Assembly (NCBI GenBank): GCA_036343635.1
Contig: JAYYVF010000085.1
Coordinates: 1-64,000, forward strand
Direction: 5' to 3'
DNA from: GCA-2693325 sp036343635
GTDB taxonomy: Bacteria; Latescibacterota; UBA2968; UBA8231
DNA: 64,000 nt
A model generated the notes under the pieces. It ran no database searches and was not told where the DNA came from. It worked only from the letters and a program-made list of their open reading frames with translations. Positions 1 through 8,549 of this stretch are shown here, piece after piece (within the stretch, counting starts at the first letter, position 1; each line of letters begins with the position of its first letter). The position numbers were made by a program, and so were the translations under genes.

Positions 1-321
1 GAAGACAAAAGAAATCTTGATGGGTGGCAATACACCTCTCCTCCGGGAAGTTTCCCAGACGGTATTAGCCCGTTCGGAATCCAAGACATGGCCGGAAATG
101 CAGAAGAATGGGTTCAAGATTGGGTTGATTTTGATTATTACCAAAAAACTGAAGGTGCAAAAGATCCTCAGGGACCTACTTCAGGAAGAATGCGTGTAAT
201 AAAAGGAGGCTCTTATGGAACCCCAGGGGTCTATAATATCAGGATTGCTACACGTTTATACGGATCCCCTGGAATAAAATCAGAGCTCCAAGGAGTTCGT
301 TGCGCACAAAGCATAAATTAA
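1..321 (+). CDS. Formylglycine-generating enzyme (SUMF1/FGE-sulfatase domain), 3' end only
   Basis: The reading frame is open from base 1 and ends at the stop at 319-321, giving the last 106 residues of a protein whose start lies outside the window. The segment PFGIQDMAGNAEEWVQDW and the later RVIKGGSYGTP and VRCAQS blocks are the conserved C-terminal core of the FGE-sulfatase family. These enzymes oxidise a Cys in C-X-P-X-R sulfatase motifs to formylglycine, or in other branches form ergothioneine-type or unknown products. The nearby sulfatase (5965-7464) has such a Cys motif, so it is a natural substrate; that pairing is an inference from distance. The domain assignment is firm, the exact substrate is not. 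Confidence 0.85.
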   Translation, partial: EDKRNLDGWQYTSPPGSFPDGISPFGIQDMAGNAEEWVQDWVDFDYYQKTEGAKDPQGPTSGRMRVIKGGSYGTPGVYNIRIATRLYGSPGIKSELQGVRCAQSIN

Positions 322-376
322 TTTTATCTGATCGGTTACAGTACTCGAGACCTTTTAATTTTGGAGGCTACAAACT

Positions 377-1786
377 ATGAAAATGTTCATTGGCGGTGAG
401 TGGGTTGATCGCGATGATAAAATCGACGTTCTAAATCCATTTGATCAAAGTGTAGTTGATACAATCCCAAGTGCTACCTCTGGCGATGTTCAAGCAGCTA
501 TTTCATCAGCCGAACGAGGAGCAATTATTATGGCAAATATGCCTGCCTATGAACGCTACAAAATCCTCCATCGTGCCGCGGAACTTATGACGGAGCGCAT
601 AGATGATTTGGGGCGAACAATCACACTAGAAGAGGGAAAAGTTTTGGGTGAAGGTTTAGGGGAAGCCGCTAGAGCACAGGAGACCATAGAACTTGCCGCC
701 GAAGAAGCTAAACGACTAACTGGAGAAACGCTTGATCTAAGCGGTGCATCTAATGGAGCTGGTAAATTTGGGTTTACACTACGTGTACCTTGTGGCGTGG
801 TAGCTGCTATCACTCCGTTTAATTTTCCCTTAAACCTAGTCTGCCACAAAGTCGGACCCGCTCTAGCTGCTGGAAATTCGATAGTTATAAAGCCCGCAAC
901 CGACACCCCATTATCCGCACTAAAATTAGTTGAGATCTTGCTAGAAGCTGGCACCCCTCCAGAAGCTATTCAATGCGTTACAGGTTCAGGTGGAGTGATT
1001 GGGGATGCCATCTCCGGTGACTCCCGAGTACGTAAGATTAGTTTTACCGGAAGTCGTGACATAGGCGAACATATTTGCCAAAAAGCCGGGCTCAAGAAAG
1101 TTACCATGGAGTTAGGTTCGAATGCACCGCTTATCGTCATGGCTGATGCTGACCTAGAAAAAGTGGCGGCAGCCACGGCAACTACCGGTTTTGCCAATGC
1201 AGGACAAGTTTGCATTTCAGCCCAACGAGTTATGGTAAATGATGCGATTTACAGTGACTTCATTGATGTACTAAAACCCACCGTAGAAGCATTAACAACC
1301 GGCAATCCATTAGACCCGGCAACAAAAATGGGACCTATGATTCGTGATAGCGATGCCGAACGCGTAAATGCTTGGATTACTGATGCGGTCGCTGGAGGTG
1401 CGAACCTTGTGACAGGCGGTACTCGTGAAGGTACGCTGCATGCACCAACCATTGTTGCTGACGTTGACCCTGCTATGAGAATTTCGTGTGATGAAATTTT
1501 TGGTCCAGCTATCGCGGTAAGCAGATTTGATGATATTGACAGTGCTATTACGCAGGCCAACGACACAAACTATGGTCTAAGCGCAGCTATCTTTACAGAA
1601 AATATTAATTGGGCTGTACAGTATGCACAACAAGTAAATTCGGGAAATATCCACATTAACTGGGGAACGCAATGGCGAGCAGATTTGATGCCTTACGGTG
1701 GGCTCAAAGATAGTGGGATGGGTAAAGAAGGACCGAAATATGCCGTTGAGGAAATGACGGAAACGAAAATGGTGGTAATCCACTAG
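377..1786 (+). CDS. NAD(P)-dependent aldehyde dehydrogenase
   Basis: This 469-residue protein has the full aldehyde dehydrogenase superfamily layout. The N-terminal NAD-binding half carries ITPFNFP with the catalytic Asn149 and the cofactor Lys172 in IKPA. FTGSRDIGE follows, with the general base Glu245 in MELGSNAP and the nucleophile Cys279 in GQVCISAQR. The MELGSNAP wording resembles the lactaldehyde / non-phosphorylating glyceraldehyde-3-phosphate / phosphono- and sulfo-aldehyde dehydrogenase branch. The precise substrate cannot be read from the sequence. The ATG at 377 has a GGAGG ribosome site at 363-367 with a 9-base spacer. It lies 55 bases after the FGE gene and ends in a strong terminator, so both may be one transcript that serves the facing sulfatase cluster (inferred). 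Confidence 0.9.
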   Translation: MKMFIGGEWVDRDDKIDVLNPFDQSVVDTIPSATSGDVQAAISSAERGAIIMANMPAYERYKILHRAAELMTERIDDLGRTITLEEGKVLGEGLGEAARAQETIELAAEEAKRLTGETLDLSGASNGAGKFGFTLRVPCGVVAAITPFNFPLNLVCHKVGPALAAGNSIVIKPATDTPLSALKLVEILLEAGTPPEAIQCVTGSGGVIGDAISGDSRVRKISFTGSRDIGEHICQKAGLKKVTMELGSNAPLIVMADADLEKVAAATATTGFANAGQVCISAQRVMVNDAIYSDFIDVLKPTVEALTTGNPLDPATKMGPMIRDSDAERVNAWITDAVAGGANLVTGGTREGTLHAPTIVADVDPAMRISCDEIFGPAIAVSRFDDIDSAITQANDTNYGLSAAIFTENINWAVQYAQQVNSGNIHINWGTQWRADLMPYGGLKDSGMGKEGPKYAVEEMTETKMVVIH

Positions 1787-1814
1787 TGCTCATAATCTGA
1801 TTAAATCTTCTTTG

Positions 1815-1850
1815 ATCGGAGCAACAACGGTGTTGTTGCTCCGATTTTTC
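1815..1850 (+). terminator. Intrinsic terminator between convergent transcripts
   Basis: A perfect 14-bp stem (ATCGGAGCAACAAC at 1815-1828 with its complement at 1832-1845) closes a 3-base loop and is followed by TTTTTC. The T-run suits the + strand aldehyde dehydrogenase transcript. The same hairpin lies just after the stop of the - strand transaminase gene but has no T-run in that direction, so it is at best a weak terminator there. Confidence 0.92.
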
Positions 1851-1862
1851 TTTAAAAACCAG

Positions 1863-2705
1863 CTAACAACGGTCTAAAAACGCTGCACGCAGTTTTTTAC
1901 TAATAGGCCCAGGGACCCCTTCACCTATCAGTTTGCCATCAATTCTTGTTACTGAAAGCGCTTCTGTCGTAGTTCCGGCTAATATCACTTCATCAGCCTC
2001 TAGTAAATCATCAAGATAGCAAGAATACTGGCTCGTCTCCAATTGTAAATTTGTCGCAATATCCAAAAGAATTGTTCGAGTTATACTTGGCAAAATTTGT
2101 TCACCGGACGGAGTAGTAAATAATTTCCCTCGATTTACCCAAAAAACACTAGTGGAAGAGCCCTCAGTGATATACCCTTCTTCATCCACCAGCAAAGCTT
2201 CAAATGCACCCTTCCTAGTCGCCTCTTGCTTTGCTAACACATTAGCCAAGAGAGCTGTGCTCTTTATGTCGCACCGCTTCCACCGAAGATCGGGCAGGGA
2301 TATAACTTTAACACCCGTTTTATATACACCGTGTGGCAAACGTTCAAGGGATCTAAACGTTATAACGATTGACGGCTTTATATGTGAATCGGGAAACTCA
2401 TGTCGTCGGGGTGCTACCCCCCGAGTTACCTGTATATAGACAAGGGTCTCCTTAAATTTTGCCAATCTAATCCCAAAAAAGATTTTCTTCCCAATTCCGT
2501 AGTCAGATACATTTAATTTTATGGAAAGCTCATCAAGACTGCGTTGCAGACGCACCAAATGTTTATCTAATGCATACGGCCGACCATTATAGGTACCAAT
2601 AACCTCGTAAACACCATCTGCGAATTGATACCCTCTATCTTCAACTGGTATTCTTGCCTCCGACAATTCAAGATATGCGCCATTGATATAAGCCAACTCA
2701 GACAT
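1863..2705 (-). CDS. dat: D-amino-acid transaminase (class IV PLP aminotransferase)
   Basis: This 280-residue protein matches fold-type IV aminotransferases of the D-alanine transaminase branch. The N-terminus reads ARIPVEDRGYQFADGVYEVI. The PLP-binding lysine is Lys148 in RCDIKSTALLANVLAKQ, and the cofactor-contacting Glu181 lies in GYITEGSSTSVF. The length is the usual one. Such enzymes move amino groups between D-amino acids and 2-oxo acids. It is the last gene of the - strand run, two bases after the isomerase gene. In this setting it may remove or recycle an amino group released by the M20 amidohydrolase (inferred). A branched-chain or aminodeoxychorismate lyase role is less likely given the N-terminal signature. 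Confidence 0.85.
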   Translation of the reverse strand: MSELAYINGAYLELSEARIPVEDRGYQFADGVYEVIGTYNGRPYALDKHLVRLQRSLDELSIKLNVSDYGIGKKIFFGIRLAKFKETLVYIQVTRGVAPRRHEFPDSHIKPSIVITFRSLERLPHGVYKTGVKVISLPDLRWKRCDIKSTALLANVLAKQEATRKGAFEALLVDEEGYITEGSSTSVFWVNRGKLFTTPSGEQILPSITRTILLDIATNLQLETSQYSCYLDDLLEADEVILAGTTTEALSVTRIDGKLIGEGVPGPISKKLRAAFLDRC

Positions 2706-2707
2706 AG

Positions 2708-3475
2708 TTAACCCATTCCACCAAACGCCTCAAAAAGAGCGCGGTAGTAGCGCATTAAACGTATAGCATCTTGGCTTGGAGAAATCTCTGCTAAACAATA
2801 ACCTGAATAACCGTTTTGTCGAAGTAATTGAAAAAGACGGGCCCACGGATAGGAACTCCAAAGCTCAGTGATATGAACCATCCCAATTCTATCCCCCAAC
2901 AGCCCAAAACTCGCATCAATGTCTCCATCGATCATATCAGAATCATTAGAATTCCAGCATATAGTAGCATTAACCGACGGAGCAGCATCCATAATTGTCC
3001 GCATCAATTTAGGTTCGCACGTTTCTCGACCATGAACCTCGAGCCGCAATTGAACACCGTATTCTTGAGCATATTCAGCACACTGATTAAGAGAGAGACC
3101 GATCTGTTCGAGGGTATCAATACGGTCGACTCCCTCACTTTCGTGTAATTTATTTGGCCTTACCTTTATACCACTAACTCCCAAGTCATGAGCTAGTCTG
3201 ATATACTCCTTAGTCCCTTCAATCTGTTCTTGCAAAATCTCCTGATCAGGTGAATCATATTCGAAAATACTGCCTAAACCAACGACCTCTAATGGCGATT
3301 CCGAAAACCGTTTTTTTAAGACCTTTCTTGCATTTTGATCAAGATCTATTTCGACTCCATGAGCATGTTGTGTACGCAATTCTACACCGGCAAATCCGGT
3401 TTCGATACAATTGCGCTCTAAAGTTTCAAAATCCCATTCGCTTGCTAAGTTATAAGTAACCAAACCCAATTTCAT
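2708..3475 (-). CDS. Sugar phosphate isomerase/epimerase (xylose isomerase-like TIM barrel)
   Basis: This 255-residue protein begins MKLGLVTYNLASEWDFETLERNC and continues with alternating strand-helix units typical of the AP-endonuclease-2 / xylose-isomerase-like TIM barrel. Candidate metal ligands include the glutamate in LRLEVHGRE, the Asn/Asp cluster in ICWNSNDSDM, the histidine in VHITELW and the glutamate in CLAEISPS. Family members epimerise or isomerise sugars, keto acids and inositol derivatives, so the substrate is unknown. The gene overlaps the upstream amidohydrolase by 4 bases (3472-3475) and is two bases from the transaminase, which indicates one transcript and coupled translation. 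No signal peptide is seen, so it is cytoplasmic. Confidence 0.8.
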   Translation of the reverse strand: MKLGLVTYNLASEWDFETLERNCIETGFAGVELRTQHAHGVEIDLDQNARKVLKKRFSESPLEVVGLGSIFEYDSPDQEILQEQIEGTKEYIRLAHDLGVSGIKVRPNKLHESEGVDRIDTLEQIGLSLNQCAEYAQEYGVQLRLEVHGRETCEPKLMRTIMDAAPSVNATICWNSNDSDMIDGDIDASFGLLGDRIGMVHITELWSSYPWARLFQLLRQNGYSGYCLAEISPSQDAIRLMRYYRALFEAFGGMG

Positions 3476-4809
3476 ACCATTTCTCCTTCGGCATTGTAGC
3501 GTTCGCTTCGAAAAAATTCATGCTGTAGTCGTAGATACGAATCACGACTCATTTTGGGCGATTCCTCAGCTAAAATACGTTCCGCATAGCCGGCACAGAG
3601 TAAATCTATTGCCATCATCGCCAACGTCTTAGCAGGCGCAAGATAACCAGCATTCTGATTCGCAATCTTCCAATCGCTACCGTGAATAGTACCAGCGGCT
3701 CCAGTCATTGAAGGGTGAAGAACAGGCATAATCTGACTTAAATCACCAGCATCCGTTGATCCTCCACTATGTGGATAATCTCGATATTTATCTTCTCCAA
3801 AAATCAAAGTCGCATTTGTACGAAATAAAGTGGCCAGCCCTGGACTATTATTTAATGGCAGATATCCAGGCACAGTCTCTATGTCTACTTCACATCCCAT
3901 AGCAAATGCGGCCCCCTTCAGAGCCCTATCTACCTTTTTCTCTGCATCCAATATTCCTTCAGCCGTTTTAGCTCGAATGTAGGTTTCCATTGAAACTTCA
4001 GAAGGGATGATATTTACAATACTACCGCCTCTAGTAATAATTGGATGAACTCTCACGCAGTCTTCATCGCGAAATGTCGACCGTTGTGCGTCAATAGCAC
4101 TAAGAGAGAGCTGAGCTGCACTTAAGGCATTCACTCCTTTTTCGGGAGCGCCGCCCGCATGAGCCGCCCTCCCTATAAAGTTCACCGTTTTTGCTATAAA
4201 ACCGTTACTCGACTCCGCCAAACCCATCGATCCATCTACAGATTCAGGACTACTGCTATGTATCATCAAAGCCATATCTATGTCATCAAAGTGCCCTAAT
4301 GCAACGAGTTCAGGCTTACCGGCCATAAAGCTAGTTTTCCCGCTACGAACTAATCCCGATCGATATTCTATTTCAACAAATTCTTCCGCTGGTACTGCAA
4401 AAAAAACCACCTCGCCAGATATTTGCTCAGAAATACTTGATTCAACGAGTCCGTAGGCTGCACCTAACATTCCAGCAATCTGTGCATTGTGACCACAGGC
4501 ATGCGCAGCGCCGGTTCGCGTATCAGCACGAGGGTGTTCCGGCAAAATCAGAGCATCTAATTCTCCCATGATAGCCACCGTTGGACCCGACTGTTTCCCC
4601 TTGAGTCTTGCTTTGACACCAGTTTGGGCGAGTTTGTCCTCATACGGCAAACCTAAGTCCTCAAAAACTTCGCATACCCTTTGGGCCGTATTGAATTCCT
4701 TAAAACCTAGCTCAGGATTGTCCATAATGGTTTCACCAATATTAATAATCTCTTTTTCTTTCTGGTCTATGAAAGCACATACATTTTTTTTCAACGAATC
4801 GACATCCAT
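3472..4809 (-). CDS. M20-family amidohydrolase (AbgB / IAA-amino-acid hydrolase type)
   Basis: This 445-residue protein carries the M20D metal site: H103-A-C105-G-H107-N, the following AVPAEEF glutamates near 142-143, and the late GGSTDAGDLS block characteristic of AbgB-like amidohydrolases. The bacterial dimerisation domain fits residues about 210-330. Known relatives hydrolyse p-aminobenzoyl-glutamate, N-acyl or indole-acyl amino acids. The true substrate here is unknown. It overlaps the isomerase gene by 4 bases and follows the epimerase gene by 63 bases. An amide-cleaving enzyme beside a sulfatase and a transaminase suggests stepwise breakdown of a sulfated N-acyl compound (inference). 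Confidence 0.85.
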   Translation of the reverse strand: MDVDSLKKNVCAFIDQKEKEIINIGETIMDNPELGFKEFNTAQRVCEVFEDLGLPYEDKLAQTGVKARLKGKQSGPTVAIMGELDALILPEHPRADTRTGAAHACGHNAQIAGMLGAAYGLVESSISEQISGEVVFFAVPAEEFVEIEYRSGLVRSGKTSFMAGKPELVALGHFDDIDMALMIHSSSPESVDGSMGLAESSNGFIAKTVNFIGRAAHAGGAPEKGVNALSAAQLSLSAIDAQRSTFRDEDCVRVHPIITRGGSIVNIIPSEVSMETYIRAKTAEGILDAEKKVDRALKGAAFAMGCEVDIETVPGYLPLNNSPGLATLFRTNATLIFGEDKYRDYPHSGGSTDAGDLSQIMPVLHPSMTGAAGTIHGSDWKIANQNAGYLAPAKTLAMMAIDLLCAGYAERILAEESPKMSRDSYLRLQHEFFRSERYNAEGEMV

Positions 4810-4872
4810 ATTATCCTCTTCGCCACATTATTCAGGTGGAACGATATTCTTACAACAACAGAAAAAGACTAT

Positions 4873-5853
4873 TTAACCATGTGGCAACACGCCCAAAGTA
4901 TTTCCGCGCTGAAAACTTAGGGCATCATCAATCATTCGAATTATGTCATATTCTGGCTTGAAACTTAGTTCGCGCTCAGCCTTTTCAATCGAAAATTCAT
5001 AATAAGTCGGAACTCCCCCAACCTCCATTTCTATTACCTTTAACGACCGAATTTCTGCCAATCGTGCAACAGCCTCATCCCAGGTAAATGCACTGGGACC
5101 TGCAAGCTGATATATTTGCCCCACGGATTTTTCTTTGCCAATCACACATTTACACCCATGAACAATATCGCGAGCATCTGCTATATGTTTTTTAAAAACT
5201 CGACCGTGGGAATCTTTTAATACGACCAATTTTTCTTCCTCGCCATCCTTCCATACGTCTTCCAATTCCGAATACGTCTTCCATAAGGAGCTAAGGTAGA
5301 ACTGAGGAAAATCTAAAATCTCATCGGCAGCACGCACCATCGCAAAGCGACAAACAGTTACCGGGACACCATACGAACGCCAGTACCCTAAACACAAATC
5401 TTCACCTAAACCTTTACTCAAGGCATAGGCCCCTCGTGGTTCGATAGGCATGGATTCAGTTATCGGAGATTGAATGCCCCCGGGAACATACTTTTCATAT
5501 AATGCGTCAGAACTCGCAAAAACCAATTGCTGAATTCCGCAACTTCGAGCGGCTTCTAAAACGTTGAATGTTCCTCGTACATTAATCTCGAAATATTCTT
5601 CTTCTGTAAAAGGTCCTCCTCCTTGAAAAGCAGCTCCCAAGTGGAAAATAATATCGCAACCTTTTACTACTTCCTGAACCTGAGATGGCTTAGTTAAACT
5701 ACCGCTTACTAATTCAACCCCCAATTCTTTCAAGTTGGCCACACGCGAATCGCGTGGCCAAACAAAACCTCTGACCGAATGACCTTCCTGAACAAGCTGA
5801 GTAGCTAAATTGGCACCGATACGGCCAGTAATACCAGTAATCAAAATTTTCAT
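4873..5853 (-). CDS. NAD-dependent epimerase/dehydratase (extended SDR)
   Basis: This 326-residue protein has an N-terminal Rossmann fold with the G7-x-x-G10-x-x-G13 pattern in MKILITGITGRIG. It also has the SDR catalytic pair Tyr143 and Lys147 in GAYALSKGLGEDL, preceded by a serine region (VFASSDALY). This is the extended SDR layout of nucleotide-sugar epimerases and related sugar or aldehyde reductases. The C-terminal half (HIADARDIVHG, FTWDEAVARLAEI) is the usual substrate domain. It sits 111 bases after the sulfatase and 63 before the amidohydrolase in the same - strand run. Oxidation or epimerisation of the desulfated sugar is a plausible role, not shown. Confidence 0.85.
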   Translation of the reverse strand: MKILITGITGRIGANLATQLVQEGHSVRGFVWPRDSRVANLKELGVELVSGSLTKPSQVQEVVKGCDIIFHLGAAFQGGGPFTEEEYFEINVRGTFNVLEAARSCGIQQLVFASSDALYEKYVPGGIQSPITESMPIEPRGAYALSKGLGEDLCLGYWRSYGVPVTVCRFAMVRAADEILDFPQFYLSSLWKTYSELEDVWKDGEEEKLVVLKDSHGRVFKKHIADARDIVHGCKCVIGKEKSVGQIYQLAGPSAFTWDEAVARLAEIRSLKVIEMEVGGVPTYYEFSIEKAERELSFKPEYDIIRMIDDALSFQRGNTLGVLPHG

Positions 5854-5964
5854 TTTCTTCCCCGAGCCGTTGATTATTATGAGAAGTTTTCGTTAACTGC
5901 ACCAGGCCGCTCTAAAAACATCCTTTAGCCGAACTTGATTTTTTTGAAAGCCTAAATATTATAT

Positions 5965-7464
5965 CTAAGCTCCAGAAATTCGAGGCATCCATATAGGCTC
6001 CTTTTCCATTTCGGCAAATAGCAGACGATTGACCAGAGCTTCTTTTAATCCCTGATGAGCCGCAATATCCCAAAGGTTCCGCAATTCCTGTGGATCCTCT
6101 AACAGATCAAATAATTCACCATATGACTGATTAAGATAAACGGTCAACTTGAAACGTTCAGTTACTAACGTCTTTACATGAACGGTAGTATATTCTTGCC
6201 TATTTTCTACAACGACGTCATCACGAACCGAACTTACATCCTTTGACCAAACAGGCATTTGATCTCTACCAACCATAGATTTAGGTATCTCGATCTCAGC
6301 CCAGCTAAGAAATGTGGTTGGTAAGTCAACTAAAGAAATGAGAGAATTGCAACGTTCTCCTGCGGGTATCACACCCGGACATCGAGTAATAAATGGGACA
6401 CGCAATAAATCTTCATAATGAAAAGGGCCTTTAGCCGTCATACCATGTTGACCAAACAGATGTCCATGATCTGAAGTAAACACCACTAGCGTATCTTCTG
6501 CCATGCCCAAATCGTCAAGTCTTCTAACTATTTGGCCGACATATTTGTCCATCATACTAACCATCCCATAGTAAACCGCGACATCTTTAGCTAAATCTTC
6601 TCGTTTATGAGAATGAAAACCGTGAATACCATGACCCGATTCAACCCAGGAAGAAAAATCGGGATTCTCCTCCTGAGTGAGTTTAAAATGCGGAGGATTT
6701 GTATCATGCTCTCCTATTTGAACTTTAGGTATCGTTAAATTTTCCACATCATACATTTCATCCCATGGTTGGGGAACCAAATATGGGGGATGAGGATCAA
6801 AGAAACTGGCCCAAAGAAAGAAGGAGTCGTCGTTGCGTTCAAACAATTCAAGAAAATTGCAACATTCCTCGGCAATCCAAGTATTATAATGATAATCCTC
6901 AGGTACTTCCCAACGATGTTTTTGGGTAGTATTCGTTCCAGTCGGAGGTCTAAAATAATCTCGCCAATCAAATCCTTTATCTTCCATCCAAACTGCATAA
7001 TGTTGTCCTACATGGGCTTCATCTGCATGATTCCTTGCCAAACGCACCGTATCAAAACCATAAAATGGGCCACTAAATTCCCGCCAAAAATTCAGATCTT
7101 GTAATTTCGGGTAGGCTTCTAAAGATCTATAAGCATCCGTCTCTTGCAATGGTTGGAAATGGGCCTTTCCAACCAGGGCTGTTTCGTACCCGGCTGAACA
7201 AAAATCATCACCTACAACATGGACATCTTCAGATAATTTAGTACCGAGAGACCATGCTCCATGCTGGCTCGGATATAACCCAGTTATAATCGATGCGCGC
7301 GTAGGAGTACAGGTTGGGTTAGGGCAATATGCCCTATTACACAACATACCTTCGGAAACTAACCTATCAAGGTTAGGCGTAGAAATTTCGGAGTTAATAC
7401 ATCCAAGTGTATTCCAATGTTGTTGATCTGTTGTAATCAGGAGAACGTTTTTACCGTTGGCCAA
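5965..7464 (-). CDS. Cytoplasmic FGly-type sulfatase (alkaline phosphatase superfamily)
   Basis: This 499-residue protein is a type I sulfatase. Metal-binding Asp13 lies in LLITTDQQ. The formylglycine motif is C52-T-P-T-R56, followed by ASIITGLYPSQHG. A second metal site reads FTSDHGHLFGQHG, and a basic active-site block (MTAKGPFHYEDLLRVPFI) follows. Cys52 must be converted to formylglycine, and an FGE gene ends at 321. The start is TTG at 7464; residue 1 leads straight into the first core strand, so there is no signal peptide and the enzyme should act in the cytoplasm. That agrees with the TauE/SafE-type exporter gene 47 bases upstream. The substrate class (choline, glycan or phenol sulfate) is unknown. 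Confidence 0.92.
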   Translation of the reverse strand: MANGKNVLLITTDQQHWNTLGCINSEISTPNLDRLVSEGMLCNRAYCPNPTCTPTRASIITGLYPSQHGAWSLGTKLSEDVHVVGDDFCSAGYETALVGKAHFQPLQETDAYRSLEAYPKLQDLNFWREFSGPFYGFDTVRLARNHADEAHVGQHYAVWMEDKGFDWRDYFRPPTGTNTTQKHRWEVPEDYHYNTWIAEECCNFLELFERNDDSFFLWASFFDPHPPYLVPQPWDEMYDVENLTIPKVQIGEHDTNPPHFKLTQEENPDFSSWVESGHGIHGFHSHKREDLAKDVAVYYGMVSMMDKYVGQIVRRLDDLGMAEDTLVVFTSDHGHLFGQHGMTAKGPFHYEDLLRVPFITRCPGVIPAGERCNSLISLVDLPTTFLSWAEIEIPKSMVGRDQMPVWSKDVSSVRDDVVVENRQEYTTVHVKTLVTERFKLTVYLNQSYGELFDLLEDPQELRNLWDIAAHQGLKEALVNRLLFAEMEKEPIWMPRISGA

Positions 7465-7511
7465 TTTCGATTCGTTTCTGTTTTTCCATAATCATTCGAT
7501 AGACGTGAACA

Positions 7512-8249
7512 TTAAGCAACTTTAATGAACAGAGCCAAAATCCCAGTTACACAAAGCAATACCAAAGCTATCTTCCGAAAAAATTGGTTATCAATTCGTT
7601 CCCGAAACCTCATTCCAACAAAAAAACCAAGTAAGAGTCCTGGCAACATCCACAGCCCCTGTAACACATGACCAAAACCAGTTACACCAAGCTCTCCTAA
7701 AACCAACAACGCCAAAAGATGTACTACTGAGAAATAGCCTACAAGTGAAGCCCGAAACGTTTTGTGGTCCCACTGCTGTTTTATCCCAAACAACACAACT
7801 GGAGGCCCCGACATGCTGGAGGCCCCGACCATTACACCACTGAATACACCTGAAAGAATGGCCCAAGGTCGCTCATTCTTAAACGGTACACCGGGACGGC
7901 ACCATATTGCTAAAGCTCCGACTAAAGTTGCACAACCTATAAATGAGCGCATATAAACATCAGCGAAAACAGACAACGCATAACCACCTATCCAAATTGC
8001 CGGAACAGCTCCTATCAACCAACGCCCAATACGTACAAAATCCATTTTTCGCCATGCATCTAGGGTAAGCAATATTAGTAATACCAAAGAGCTAAAAAGT
8101 ACCAAGGGAACAGCCAATCGAGGAGCCATAATCAACGAAACACATGGTGTAGCAAGTAGAGAATAACCAAAGCCTGTTAAAGCAGAAACTGCAGCAGCAA
8201 AGAAACAGATTATGTTCACCAACACTATGGTCTCATTGTCTATTAACAA
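7512..8249 (-). CDS. TauE/SafE-family sulfite/organosulfur exporter
   Basis: This 245-residue protein is almost entirely hydrophobic, with about seven to eight predicted membrane helices. It shows the TauE/SafE pattern: an N-terminal FFAAAVSALTGFGYSLLATP and a repeated second-half block SGVFSGVMVGASSMSGPPVVLF. Members export sulfite, sulfoacetate or related anions. The start is TTG at 8249, supported by GGAGA ending six bases before it and by a good promoter 48 bases upstream. It is the first gene of the - strand run, directly before the sulfatase, which suggests that it removes sulfate, sulfite or an organosulfonate made by this pathway (inferred). Confidence 0.87.
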   Translation of the reverse strand: MLIDNETIVLVNIICFFAAAVSALTGFGYSLLATPCVSLIMAPRLAVPLVLFSSLVLLILLTLDAWRKMDFVRIGRWLIGAVPAIWIGGYALSVFADVYMRSFIGCATLVGALAIWCRPGVPFKNERPWAILSGVFSGVMVGASSMSGPPVVLFGIKQQWDHKTFRASLVGYFSVVHLLALLVLGELGVTGFGHVLQGLWMLPGLLLGFFVGMRFRERIDNQFFRKIALVLLCVTGILALFIKVA

Positions 8250-8296
8250 ATATTTCTCCGTTCAATAATGTGATAAACCACATCGCTTTGAACTTA

Positions 8297-8325
8297 ATTA
8301 TAGATGTCCAAATAGACTCATTCAA
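8297..8325 (-). promoter_or_regulatory. Sigma70-type promoter for the exporter-sulfatase operon
   Basis: Read on the - strand, a TTGAAT -35 box (8320-8325) lies 17 bases before a perfect TATAAT -10 box (8297-8302). Transcription would begin near 8290, about 40 bases upstream of the TauE/SafE start at 8249. The remaining bases of the gap 8250-8549 are AT-rich and show no further gene. No operator repeat was recognised. Confidence 0.7.
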
Positions 8326-8549
8326 GTATTGAATTTATTGTTTTATGTCGTATAACCTTTGCGTTAATTTTTTGCTCGCAAAATACACAGGTTTTCTTCC
8401 TAACTAAATTAACTATCTTTCTGTTTTTATTCTTAAAATAATCCAAACAGCTACTTCGAATTTGGCATTGGCATGAGATAATTCAAGTTCCTATATTGAA
8501 TAAAACAACACTAAATACATACCAAAATTACAAAATTTATTTTTCAGTC

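Noticed and set aside
556..954. 132-residue open frame on the - strand
   Set aside because: It lies fully inside the aldehyde dehydrogenase gene, whose catalytic residues are intact.
1..8249. Sulfoglycolysis (sulfoquinovose) operon
   Set aside because: No sulfoquinovosidase, YihS/T/V-type isomerase-kinase-aldolase or clear sulfolactaldehyde reductase is seen; only an aldehyde dehydrogenase and an exporter overlap with such pathways.
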